From: an uncultured Collinsella sp.
GTDB taxonomy: Bacteria; Actinomycetota; Coriobacteriia; Coriobacteriales; Coriobacteriaceae
Direction of reading: 5' to 3'
Length of the DNA stretch: 26,687 nucleotides
Assembly (NCBI GenBank): GCA_900551185.1
Contig: URVF01000002.1
Location: 1 to 26,687, forward strand
Shown here: one piece after another, positions 1 through 6,938 of the stretch
Layout of the letters: the number at the start of each line of letters is the position of its first letter
How positions within the stretch are numbered: position 1 is the first letter of the stretch
Made by a program: the position numbers and the translations under genes
The notes under the pieces: model-generated
What the model was told of the DNA's origin: nothing
The model's database searches: none
What the model saw: the letters and a program-made list of their open reading frames with translations, nothing else

Positions 1-49
1 ATCTACACGCGTAAGATCGTCGGCAGCGTCAGATGTGTATAAGAGACAG
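1..49 (+). other. Illumina Nextera i5 adapter (not genomic)
   Basis: The contig opens with the tail of the P5 adapter (ATCTACAC, 1-8), an 8-base index (GCGTAAGA, 9-16), the Nextera read-1 linker (17-30) and the 19-bp transposase mosaic end (31-49). Genomic sequence starts at about base 50. Any ORF entering this segment is an artefact, including a leftward one ending in the adapter-coded peptide VSYTHLTLPT. Confidence 0.98.
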
Positions 50-50
50 C

Positions 51-176
51 TTCTCGGCCTTTGTGGTCGACGATGACGAGTGCGATCGCGGCGTCCACGG
101 CACCAACGAGCGCATTACCCGCCGAGCCTACCTTCAGGGTGTCCGCTTTTTCATCGCTCTGCTCCACACGCTCTAG
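51..176 (+). CDS. M20-family metallopeptidase, C-terminal fragment
   Basis: An open frame runs from the first genomic bases to a TAG at 174-176 and encodes 41 residues; the 5' part is lost at the contig end. The peptide contains VHGTNERI followed by a helix-like tail with RAYLQGVRFF. This resembles the C-terminus of M20 family peptidases and deacylases (dipeptidase, ArgE/DapE group), where the His of the H-G-x-N/D-E motif is a metal ligand. Codon use is GC-rich like the neighbours. The family is assigned from this short motif alone, so the substrate cannot be given. No terminator is visible between this stop and prfA. Confidence 0.55.
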   Translation, partial: FSAFVVDDDECDRGVHGTNERITRRAYLQGVRFFIALLHTL

Positions 177-425
177 CCAAAAAGCAAGCCCTTGGTGCAA
201 TGGGGCCAGGTTTGTTTGCACCAATCATTCCGTGCGGGTTATATGCAGGTTTGCCTGCGCACGCTATCATGTATGGGTTAGACCGCAATTATGTACCCCA
301 TACGCGAAGGGATGCGCATGTATCTGAAGATCGACATGTTCTAGCCGGGCTTACCCCCGCAGTGGCGCCGTGCGCCCCATCAACTCTGCCGATTTTCACC
401 TTCACGCATATAAAGGAGTCCCGCC

Positions 426-1493
426 ATGCGCGACAAGCTCGAAAAGATCATCAAGGCCTACGAGGAGCTCGAGAAGAAGCTTTCCGACCCGGCCGTCGCC
501 TCCGATATTAAGGAGTTCACGCGTCTCAACAAGGAGTACGCGCACCAGTCCGACCTCATCGCCGCCTCGCGCGAGTACATCGGCGCGCTCGATGACATCG
601 AGGCCGCCAAGGAAATGCTCCACGATACCACCGATGCCGATGAGAAGGAGATGCTCCAGATGGACATCTCCGAAAATGAGGCCAAGCTCCCCCAGCTCGA
701 GGAAGACATCAAGTACATGCTCATCCCGAGCGACCCCAACGACGACAAGAACACCATCGTCGAGATCCGCTCCGCCGCCGGTGGCGACGAGGCGGCCATC
801 TTTGCCGGCGATCTGTACAAGATGTACCAGCGCTTTTGCGAGTCGCGCGGCTGGAAGACTACCGTGCTCGACTCCAGCCCCAGCGAGGCCGGTGGCTTTA
901 AGTCCATTGAGTTCAAGGTCGAGGGCGACCGCGTCTACTCCGTTATGAAGTACGAGTCCGGCGTGCACCGTGTCCAGCGCGTCCCCAAGACCGAGTCCCA
1001 GGGCCGCATCCAGACTTCAACGGCTACCGTCGCCGTGCTTCCCGAGGCCGAGGAGATCGACGTCCAGATCAACCAGTCCGACCTGCGCATCGACACCTAC
1101 TGCGCCTCCGGCCCTGGCGGTCAGTGCGTTAACACCACCTACTCCGCCGTGCGCATTACCCATCTGCCCACCAACACCGTGGTGCAGTCGCAGGAGCAGC
1201 GCTCCCAGATCCAGAACCGCGAGGTTTGCATGCAGATGCTGCGCGCCCGTCTGTACGAGATGGAGCTCGAAAAGCAGCAGGCTGAGCTTGGTGCCGAGCG
1301 CCAGAGCCAGATTGGCCACGGCAACCGTTCCGAGAAGATCCGCACCTACAATCAGCCCCAGGACCGCGTGACCGATCACCGCATCGGTTTCAACTCCACC
1401 TATAACGGCGTCCTTCTGGGCGATCAGCTCGGCACCGTCATCGAGGCACTCGCCGCCGCCGAGCGTGCCGAGAAGCTGGCACAGGCAGTCTAA
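426..1493 (+). CDS. prfA: Peptide chain release factor 1
   Basis: This 355-residue protein is a class I release factor that reads UAA and UAG stop codons on the ribosome and triggers release of the finished peptide. The GGQ motif that enters the peptidyl-transferase centre is at residues 231-233. The codon-reading tripeptide is of the P-x-T type (PKT, 187-189), which marks RF1; RF2 has SPF. The length matches the family (about 360). An AAGGAG ribosome site at 413-418 lies 7 bases before the ATG. The residue after GGQ is Cys (GGQCVN), where many homologues have His or Ser. prmC, whose product methylates the GGQ glutamine and which often follows prfA, is not next to it: two hairpins follow the stop. 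A weak promoter-like pair (TTGCAC at 216, TATATG at 240) lies upstream and is not convincing. Confidence 0.97.
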   Translation: MRDKLEKIIKAYEELEKKLSDPAVASDIKEFTRLNKEYAHQSDLIAASREYIGALDDIEAAKEMLHDTTDADEKEMLQMDISENEAKLPQLEEDIKYMLIPSDPNDDKNTIVEIRSAAGGDEAAIFAGDLYKMYQRFCESRGWKTTVLDSSPSEAGGFKSIEFKVEGDRVYSVMKYESGVHRVQRVPKTESQGRIQTSTATVAVLPEAEEIDVQINQSDLRIDTYCASGPGGQCVNTTYSAVRITHLPTNTVVQSQEQRSQIQNREVCMQMLRARLYEMELEKQQAELGAERQSQIGHGNRSEKIRTYNQPQDRVTDHRIGFNSTYNGVLLGDQLGTVIEALAAAERAEKLAQAV

Positions 1494-1496
1494 GTT

Positions 1497-1518
1497 CCGC
1501 CGTTCTACCGAACGGCGG
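1497..1518 (+). terminator. Hairpin directly after prfA
   Basis: A perfect 9-bp stem (CCGCCGTTC / GAACGGCGG) with a 4-base loop begins 4 bases after the prfA stop. No T-tract follows, so it is either a processing or stability hairpin or the first part of a two-step terminator with the hairpin at 1569. Confidence 0.5.
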
Positions 1519-1568
1519 ACCAGCCGACGCTGCGCGGGCCGCATTTGGACAATCTGACGTTCAACTTC

Positions 1569-1603
1569 AAGGGCGCGACCAGAAGGTCAGCGCCCTTTCG
1601 TTT
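1569..1603 (+). terminator. Rho-independent terminator of prfA
   Basis: The stem AAGGGCGCGACC / GGTC-A-GCGCCCTT has an AGAA loop and one bulged A, and is followed by TCGTTT. The position 76 bases after the prfA stop and the T-rich tail fit an intrinsic terminator. Confidence 0.75.
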
Positions 1604-1726
1604 CACGTCACCTTGTCTCAAATGCGACCCGCTCGCTGTCCGTCCTCTACCTGCGGCGTTATCTTGCTCCGGATGTGGCAGTTAGGGACGCTCCTTTTCT
1701 GCCGGCGGTTTGGGACACTCCTTGGG

Positions 1727-1782
1727 TAGCCGTTGGGGACGTTCTTGCTTGACTAGTCAAACAAGAACGTCCCCAACGGCTA
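1727..1782. repeat. 56-bp near-perfect palindrome
   Basis: Arms of 21 bp (1727-1747 and 1762-1782) are exact reverse complements. The spacer contains a further 12-bp palindrome, TTGACTAGTCAA (1749-1760). The whole 56 bp therefore pairs except for one position, 1748 against 1761. The core word GGGGACGTTCTT recurs inverted in the right arm and again at 1790-1801. It is not placed as a terminator of either flanking gene, and no transposase is nearby. Confidence 0.85.
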
Positions 1783-1823
1783 GTCGTTTAAGAACGTCCC
1801 CAACGACTACCCGGGGGAGTTGC
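1771..1823. repeat. Dispersed intergenic repeat, copy 1
   Basis: This segment overlaps the right arm of the palindrome at 1727-1782 and is closely matched at 19029-19083, with about seven substitutions and one inserted base. Shared words include CTAGTCGTTTAAGAACGTCC and GAGTTGC. Both copies lie between genes, which suggests a mobile or recombinogenic extragenic element with many genomic copies. Confidence 0.75.
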
Positions 1824-1855
1824 CTTCCCTCGTGGCGGTCTTCTAGCAGAAAAAC

Positions 1856-1976
1856 CAAGTGAGTAGGCTTTTTGCAGAAGGCCGAGCACGCCCTAAAACG
1901 CCACAGCTCTGACCTGCAGTTTTATAGATCATTTGTCGCGATGTGCTCGGCAGGTTCAAAAAAGTCTACTCACTTG
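1856..1976. repeat. 121-bp nested inverted-repeat element
   Basis: The outer arms (1856-1873 and 1958-1976) pair as CAAGTGAGTAG-x-CTTTTT with one mismatch. A second perfect 9-bp pair, GCCGAGCAC (1881-1889) with GTGCTCGGC (1943-1951), is nested inside. A long single hairpin could form on either strand. No convincing protein is encoded: a 72-codon ORF at 1872-2090 crosses the element and the neighbouring terminator and has no family resemblance. Confidence 0.75.
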
Positions 1977-1998
1977 TATCTGAGACGCACCAGATTGG

Positions 1999-2040
1999 CA
2001 AAAACCGCCGCGAAAGGGCCCCTGGTCCCTTCGCGGCGGT
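1999..2040 (-). terminator. Terminator of the leftward ABC operon
   Basis: On the minus strand the stem at 2040-2027 / 2018-2004 (ACCGCCGCGAAGGG, one bulge) is followed by TTTTG. It lies 38 bases after the stop of the permease gene and is well placed to end that operon. Confidence 0.8.
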
Positions 2041-2077
2041 CATACGCCTCTAATTTTGCGACGGTTTTGCCCGCTTG

Positions 2078-4315
2078 TTATTCGCTGTAGCGGGTGGCGA
2101 TGGCGGCTCGCACCATGCCGGTGCTCATGAGGTAGGTCACCAGGAAGTAGCCGCCGTAGGCTGCCAGGAAGATTGCACAGGTGAGGCCCACGGTGCCGCC
2201 TATGCTCATGTTGCCGAACGTGCTCACCAGCTCGATGATCACCTTAAGTGCCACAAAGGAGTGCGCCAGGCCCACTGCCAGCGGGAACAGGAAGAATACC
2301 GCCTGCTGCGCCATCACCGAATGGCGAATCTGGCGGTCGTCGCAGCCGATCTGTGCCAGTACACGATAGCTGCGGCTGCCGTCGGCCACGTTGGAGAGTT
2401 GCTGGATCGACAGAATCGCCGCGCATGCAACGACCAATACAAAGCCGATGTAGATGGCTAGATAGCTAATAAGACCGTTCATTTGCGCTGCTTGCGCGTA
2501 CATCTCGGAGCGTGTGATGAAGGTTCCCCACGACCCCGGCTCCTTGCCGTCAACGAGCAGATTGTCGAGCAGAGTGTATTTAATGCTCTCGTCTGCCTCG
2601 GTCGTATCCATCCCCTGTTTGTAGTTAACGAGCAGGCTACTGGAATACGGCTGCAGATTAAGTTGGGACAACAGCTCGTCGGAAACGACGACGGTACCCG
2701 GATTGCTGCCCATCGCCGAGTTGGCGATGACCGCCGTATCTTCGTCCGACTTATCGGTTGCGGGCTTGAGCGTATGCCCGCCCAAGGTAAGGGCATGGCC
2801 GCCAGCCATATACTTGGTGTACAGGTCGACCAGCTCGCCGCCCATATCACACGTGAGCAGATACTGGTCGTGACCGATGTGCACCGGCTCCTCGCCCATC
2901 ATCTGACGCAGTTTGTTGTACTGACTCGCCGGCGTCACAAACAGATCCATCGCATCGGCATTGCTACCCCCGAACGCCTTGGGAAGCTTTTCGCCCATGG
3001 TCTTGCACATCTCACTTGGAGTCACCGAAGGATCCGAGCCGCCAAGCGGGTAACTCAGATACGAATCGATCTGCACATGCTCACCGGCAACATCGGCGAT
3101 ATTGACCTTCTTGCCGGTCTCGTCGTTGTTGTCCGCCGACTTGCCCTTAATACCGTCTGCAACGTTATCGTGATCGATACGATCGCCGTGCCATGCGGAG
3201 TACAAATCGACCGTACTATCGGCCAACACCATGCGATCGGCCTCAGACGGATTGACATACTCTTTGTAGTAGTCGAGCGTTTCGGGCGTGTAATAGACAT
3301 ACGTCTGAGACACATCAACAGGGTTATAGCGCTCCAGGTTTTCGTTCATCACGTTGGCAATCGACATACCGCACGTCACCGAAGTGATGGCCAAAAACAG
3401 GAGCATCGCGATGACGCCCATCGAAAAGCACACCGTATTGACCTTGGCCGAAAGCTGACGCACGGTAAACATATTGAGGCCACGCCAATACACGCTGCGC
3501 AGGCTCTGCAGCAGCTTGATGAGCATGCCCGAGAGCCCCCAGAACAGGGCAAAGGTGCCCACGGTAACCATAGCGGTCGTAATACCAAACTGGTTCATGG
3601 CCTCTTGCAGCTTGCTGTCCGTCGCGGTTAGCGGGAACCCATCACGTAACAGACGGTAATAGGCCACGCCCACAAGCGCCACGCCCACGACAAAGATGGC
3701 AATCGCAATCCAGGGGTTGCGTGTCTTGATGCTCTCGTTGCGACGCTCGGCACCCATAAGCTCGATGAGTTTGGTACGACGCACGGCGCGAAGGTTCAGC
3801 AGTAGCGTGAGCACAAACATTACGAGCATGCAAGCAAGGGTCAGGTTGAACGCATGCACCGAGAAAAAGAAGTGGAAATTGGCGATCTGTGTCTTAAAGA
3901 GCGAGGCCGTAAAGAACGTCATGAGCTGGGAGAGTCCCACACCCAGCACAATGCCGGCGACAAAGGCCACGACCGAAACGATCACCGTCTCGAGCGCCAT
4001 GATCGTGGCGACGCGCCCGCGCCCCATGCCGAGCACCTGGTACAGGCCAAACTCCTTCTTGCGGCGTTTCATGATGAAGTTATTGGCATACACCATCAAA
4101 AAGGCCATGACACCGGCCAAAAAGTACGTCAGGTCGCCGAGCATGCTGCCCATAACCTGTGCCAAGCCCTTTTCATCGATTCCGGCGATGTCGACCTGCA
4201 TCGAGATGGTGTTAAAGGCATAGAAGACCGTGACGCCCAGGGTGAGCGTCAAAAGGTAGACGAGGTAGTCGCGGCCGGCGCGGCGGACGTTGCCCCAAGC
4301 GAGTTTACAGAGCAT
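2078..4315 (-). CDS. BceB-type ABC transporter permease (FtsX family)
   Basis: The 745-residue protein is the membrane subunit of a peptide-type ABC transporter. Three to four hydrophobic segments follow the N-terminal KLAWGNVRRAGRDYLVYLL region. More segments lie near residues 200-225, 245-270 and 295-320, then a long hydrophilic stretch of about 300 residues, then three final segments. This ten-helix plan with a large extracellular domain between helices 7 and 8 is characteristic of BceB/YtsD permeases that handle cell-wall-active peptides such as bacitracin. The ATG at 4315 is preferred because GAGG lies 6 bases upstream and homologues begin with a similar M-L-x-K-L-A; a GTG at 4327 is the alternative. 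The start overlaps the ATPase gene by 11 bp, indicating translational coupling. No BceRS-like two-component system is adjacent, so its signal and substrate are unknown. Confidence 0.88.
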   Translation of the reverse strand: MLCKLAWGNVRRAGRDYLVYLLTLTLGVTVFYAFNTISMQVDIAGIDEKGLAQVMGSMLGDLTYFLAGVMAFLMVYANNFIMKRRKKEFGLYQVLGMGRGRVATIMALETVIVSVVAFVAGIVLGVGLSQLMTFFTASLFKTQIANFHFFFSVHAFNLTLACMLVMFVLTLLLNLRAVRRTKLIELMGAERRNESIKTRNPWIAIAIFVVGVALVGVAYYRLLRDGFPLTATDSKLQEAMNQFGITTAMVTVGTFALFWGLSGMLIKLLQSLRSVYWRGLNMFTVRQLSAKVNTVCFSMGVIAMLLFLAITSVTCGMSIANVMNENLERYNPVDVSQTYVYYTPETLDYYKEYVNPSEADRMVLADSTVDLYSAWHGDRIDHDNVADGIKGKSADNNDETGKKVNIADVAGEHVQIDSYLSYPLGGSDPSVTPSEMCKTMGEKLPKAFGGSNADAMDLFVTPASQYNKLRQMMGEEPVHIGHDQYLLTCDMGGELVDLYTKYMAGGHALTLGGHTLKPATDKSDEDTAVIANSAMGSNPGTVVVSDELLSQLNLQPYSSSLLVNYKQGMDTTEADESIKYTLLDNLLVDGKEPGSWGTFITRSEMYAQAAQMNGLISYLAIYIGFVLVVACAAILSIQQLSNVADGSRSYRVLAQIGCDDRQIRHSVMAQQAVFFLFPLAVGLAHSFVALKVIIELVSTFGNMSIGGTVGLTCAIFLAAYGGYFLVTYLMSTGMVRAAIATRYSE

Positions 4316-5090
4316 CGGAGCCCTCACCGCCCATCATGGCAACGACCTCCATAATGCGGTCGAAGAACTCTCGGCGGTCGGTATCGCCGCGGCGCAGCTC
4401 GGTGAAAATCTTGCCGTCGCGAATGAACAGCACACGGCTCGTGTAGCTGGCGGCAAAGCTGTCGTGCGTGACCATGAGCACGGTCGCGCGCAAGCGGCGA
4501 TTGAGGGCCTCCAGGCTCTCGAGCAGCAGACGAGCGCTTTTAGAATCGAGGGCGCCGGTGGGCTCGTCGGCCATGATCATGGTGGGGTCGGTAACGAGCG
4601 CGCGAGCCGCGGCAACGCGCTGCTGCTGACCGCCGGACATCTGGTAGGGATACTTGTCGAGCACCTGGCTGATGGACAGGCGCGCTGCCACATCCTGCAC
4701 GCGGGTTGAGATCTCTGCCGAGTTTGTGCGGGCGATGGTGAGCGGCAGGGCGATGTTCTCGCGTGCCGTGAGCGTATCGAGCAGGTTGGAGTCCTGGAAG
4801 ATAAAGCCGAGCTCCTCGCGGCGGAACTGCGAAAGCTTAGCCTGCTTCATGCGTGTTACGTCCTGCCCGTTGATACGGATGGCGCCGCTCGTGGCGCTAT
4901 CGATGGTCGAGACGCAGTTGAGCAACGTCGACTTACCCGAGCCCGAAGCGCCCATGATGCCAACGAATTCGCCGCGGTTGACGGTAAAGCTGACGTCGTT
5001 GAGCGCACGGGTCACGTTGCCCAGCGCTCCATATACCTTTTCGAGATGCGCGACCTCCAGTACCGGGGTCGCCATGTGCGTGCTTTGCAT
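4305..5090 (-). CDS. BceA-type ABC transporter ATP-binding protein
   Basis: This 261-residue ATPase powers the permease encoded directly downstream. Walker A is at 47-55 (GASGSGKST), the Q-loop glutamine at 99, the signature MSGGQQQR at 151-158, Walker B at 171-176 (MIMADE) and the switch histidine at 209. The sequence is of the MacB/LolD/BceA class (ADEPTGALDSK). The first ATG, at 5090, has AAAGGA 6 bases upstream. The ATG at 5075 has no ribosome site, so the longer form is used. The gene is divergent from the NUDIX-Vsr gene across 148 bases that hold two small palindromes (CCTTAC/GTAAGG and GGGTAGCTACCC). Family assignment is firm; the exact substrate is not. Confidence 0.93.
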   Translation of the reverse strand: MQSTHMATPVLEVAHLEKVYGALGNVTRALNDVSFTVNRGEFVGIMGASGSGKSTLLNCVSTIDSATSGAIRINGQDVTRMKQAKLSQFRREELGFIFQDSNLLDTLTARENIALPLTIARTNSAEISTRVQDVAARLSISQVLDKYPYQMSGGQQQRVAAARALVTDPTMIMADEPTGALDSKSARLLLESLEALNRRLRATVLMVTHDSFAASYTSRVLFIRDGKIFTELRRGDTDRREFFDRIMEVVAMMGGEGSDAL

Positions 5091-5238
5091 ACCGAGTCCT
5101 TTCTTGCGATTAGTCTACGGCATCTATAGTCGCAAGAAGACGAGTCGGCTACCATCGATATGGCTTACGCTTGCCTTACCGTTGTGTAAGGTACGGGTAG
5201 CTACCCTGTCACGTGTTGATGTTGAGGGAGGACTCCTG

Positions 5239-6228
5239 TTGAAGACTGTTCATGTTGCCGCTGGAATCATTCGCAAGGAAGGATCCGATGAGCTGCTTGC
5301 CGTGCAGCGCGGCTACGGCGACATGCAGGGACTTTGGGAGTTCCCCGGTGGCAAGCTCATGCGCGGCGAAACGCCCGAAGACGCCGTACGCCGCGAGCTC
5401 ATGGAAGAACTGCAGGTAAAAGTCACCAACCTGCGCGATTTCTACACCGTTGAGTATGACTACCCCGATTTTCATCTCTCCATGGAGTGCTACTACTGCT
5501 CGATGGCCAAAGAGTCCGGCGAGCCCCAGAAGCACGACCGCCAGCTTGATATCCGCTGGATTCCACGCACTTCACTTGCCACGGTGGAATGGATGCCCGC
5601 CGACAAAGGGCTCATTGATGCCCTGATTGAGCTGAAGGAAGACCGGCTCGAGGCCAACAGCACTGCCAACGACGCCGAGGCCACCACGACCGACGAGCCC
5701 GCTTCCAGGCCCAAGCGCGCACCTAAGCGCCGCAGCAAAAAGCGTCCCAAACCAGATCTGCTCGACGGCATCGATACCTCGGACCTTTCCGCCGACGAGC
5801 GCGAACTGGTGCGCCGCCGCGCTGCTATAAAAAAGTCCATGAAGGGCAACAAGCGCGCCAACACCAAGCCCGAGCTGCTCGTACGTCAGCGCCTGCGGGC
5901 CGCGGGCCTTACGGGCTATCGTTTGGAATGGAAGGTACCCGGCAAGCCTGACATCGCCTTCCCCGGGCGCAAGATCGCCATCTTCGTCAACGGCTGCTTT
6001 TGGCATCGCTGCCCTAAGTGCAATCCAAGCCAGCCCAAGCGCAACGTTGAGTTTTGGGAGGCAAAGTTTCGCCGCAACGTCGAGCGCGACCACGCTGCCG
6101 TGGCAGCACTCACTCAAATGGGCTGGACGCCCATAACCATCTGGGAATGCGAGCTCAAAAAAGACCACATCGACGCCACGATGGAAAAGGTCATCGAACA
6201 AGTACGCGCCGCCGCACCGCAGCGCTAG
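5239..6228 (+). CDS. NUDIX hydrolase fused to Vsr-type endonuclease
   Basis: One uninterrupted frame of 329 residues carries two DNA-maintenance domains. Residues 1-134 are MutT/NudG-like: GLWEFPGGK leads into the Nudix box G38-x5-E44-x7-R52-E53-x2-E56-E57, as in 8-oxo-dGTP or modified-CTP diphosphatases. The last Gly of the box is Gln. A charged linker (135-187) includes a run of Lys/Arg. Residues 190-329 match very-short-patch-repair endonucleases: TKPE (E212), GKPD with probable catalytic D238, NGCFWH (251-256) with H256, then CPKC as likely zinc ligands, EFW..K..RNVERD and GW....IWEC. The His before GC in E. coli Vsr (H64) is Asn here. Vsr domains nick beside T:G mismatches, usually arising at methylated cytosines. 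TTG at 5239 is chosen as start because GGAGG (5227-5231) lies 7 bases upstream; the frame stays open upstream without another ribosome site. No cytosine methyltransferase is in the window. Each domain call is secure; joint function is inference. Confidence 0.9.
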   Translation: MKTVHVAAGIIRKEGSDELLAVQRGYGDMQGLWEFPGGKLMRGETPEDAVRRELMEELQVKVTNLRDFYTVEYDYPDFHLSMECYYCSMAKESGEPQKHDRQLDIRWIPRTSLATVEWMPADKGLIDALIELKEDRLEANSTANDAEATTTDEPASRPKRAPKRRSKKRPKPDLLDGIDTSDLSADERELVRRRAAIKKSMKGNKRANTKPELLVRQRLRAAGLTGYRLEWKVPGKPDIAFPGRKIAIFVNGCFWHRCPKCNPSQPKRNVEFWEAKFRRNVERDHAAVAALTQMGWTPITIWECELKKDHIDATMEKVIEQVRAAAPQR

Positions 6229-6416
6229 GAACGAGCCGTCCACACGCCCCACACAGGCAAGCCACATCCGTGCCACAAACCTTAGAAAGCCCTTAAGCCC
6301 AAAACCTTTCAAGAGTGTTACTCGATAGCTTTTACCTGCGGTTTCATCGCAACGTCAAACCTCATTAAGCCTTTCTTTAGCACTTCTTTGCAGCAGCCGC
6401 GGCATAATACTGCCAA

Positions 6417-6446
6417 CGCACGGGACCTAGCAGCACACCCCGTGCG
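6417..6446 (+). other. Leader hairpin upstream of a small ORF
   Basis: A perfect 8-bp stem, CGCACGGG / CCCGTGCG, with a 14-base loop follows a good -10-like hexamer (CATAAT, 6403-6408). No matching -35 is seen at the right distance. It may be the 5' leader of the small ORF at 6483 or part of a short unannotated RNA. Confidence 0.35.
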
Positions 6447-6482
6447 CAACCTTTTGGTGGACATCGAGGAGGCCGCATAAGC

Positions 6483-6692
6483 ATGCATTCTTCCAATGAC
6501 GCAGCACAGCAGCCATCCCCAACACATGCAGACCTTTTCTCCTTCCCCCCGACACAGAGAAACGGCCTCCTCGACTCCCCAACCTCAAAACCCAAACGCT
6601 CAACCGATCAGAATCTTAACTTGCGAGCATCGTTCGAAAAACTCCAAGCATCCCTAAACAAGTCATTCCCCAACCAAGCCCGGGCATACTAA
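6483..6692 (+). CDS. Possible small protein, 69 residues
   Basis: An ATG-started frame of 69 codons lies alone in the 710-base stretch between the NUDIX-Vsr gene and the aldolase. GGAGG at 6468-6472 stands 10 bases before the ATG, and a -10-like CATAAT with a hairpin lies further upstream. The product is hydrophilic, rich in Ser, Pro, Gln and Asn, and has no membrane segment or recognisable motif. Its third codon positions are less GC-rich than in flanking genes, which argues against it. No family is recognised. The upstream signals are the only reason to list it. Confidence 0.3.
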   Translation: MHSSNDAAQQPSPTHADLFSFPPTQRNGLLDSPTSKPKRSTDQNLNLRASFEKLQASLNKSFPNQARAY

Positions 6693-6761
6693 CCCCCCAT
6701 CAGCAAAGAAGCCCTGACGCCCCACCCATTTCCGCCCCAACGCCACAAGGGCGATCGAGCA

Positions 6762-6914
6762 GGACGGCTTGGGCGGGTCCCCGTACTTAGTTTCCAAAAT
6801 CATTCCGCAGCGCGAAGGCCCCCGTTGCCAACGCTTCGTAGAAGCGAGGCAACGGGGGCCTTCATGCGCGAGGACGTTTTGGAAACTAAGTACGGGGACC
6901 CGCCCAAGCCGTCC
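6762..6914. repeat. 153-bp nested palindrome downstream of aldolase
   Basis: Outer arms of 38 bp (6762-6799 and 6877-6914) are exact reverse complements. Inside lies a second perfect 16-bp stem (6814-6829 with 6848-6863), and inside that CGCTTC-GTA-GAAGCG (6832-6846). Together they make one large cruciform-capable structure. It begins 25 bases past the aldolase stop on the minus strand, so its inner GC-rich hairpin probably ends that transcript, although no long T-tract follows. The perfect outer arms exceed what termination needs and suggest a mobile extragenic element inserted around or carrying a terminator. Confidence 0.9.
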
Positions 6915-6938
6915 GGTGGGATCAGAGTACCCTTGCTG

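Noticed and set aside
3..224. Leftward 73-codon ORF at the left end
   Set aside because: It reads into the Nextera adapter and runs antisense to the peptidase fragment; its C-terminus is the known adapter peptide.
1872..2090. 72-codon ORF in the prfA-permease gap
   Set aside because: It overlaps the inverted-repeat element and the leftward terminator, lacks a ribosome site and resembles nothing known.
4654..5238. Upstream extension of the NUDIX-Vsr frame into the ABC ATPase gene
   Set aside because: The frame is open by chance on the strand opposite the ATPase. The NUDIX domain begins at 5239 with a good ribosome site, and nothing recognisable precedes it.
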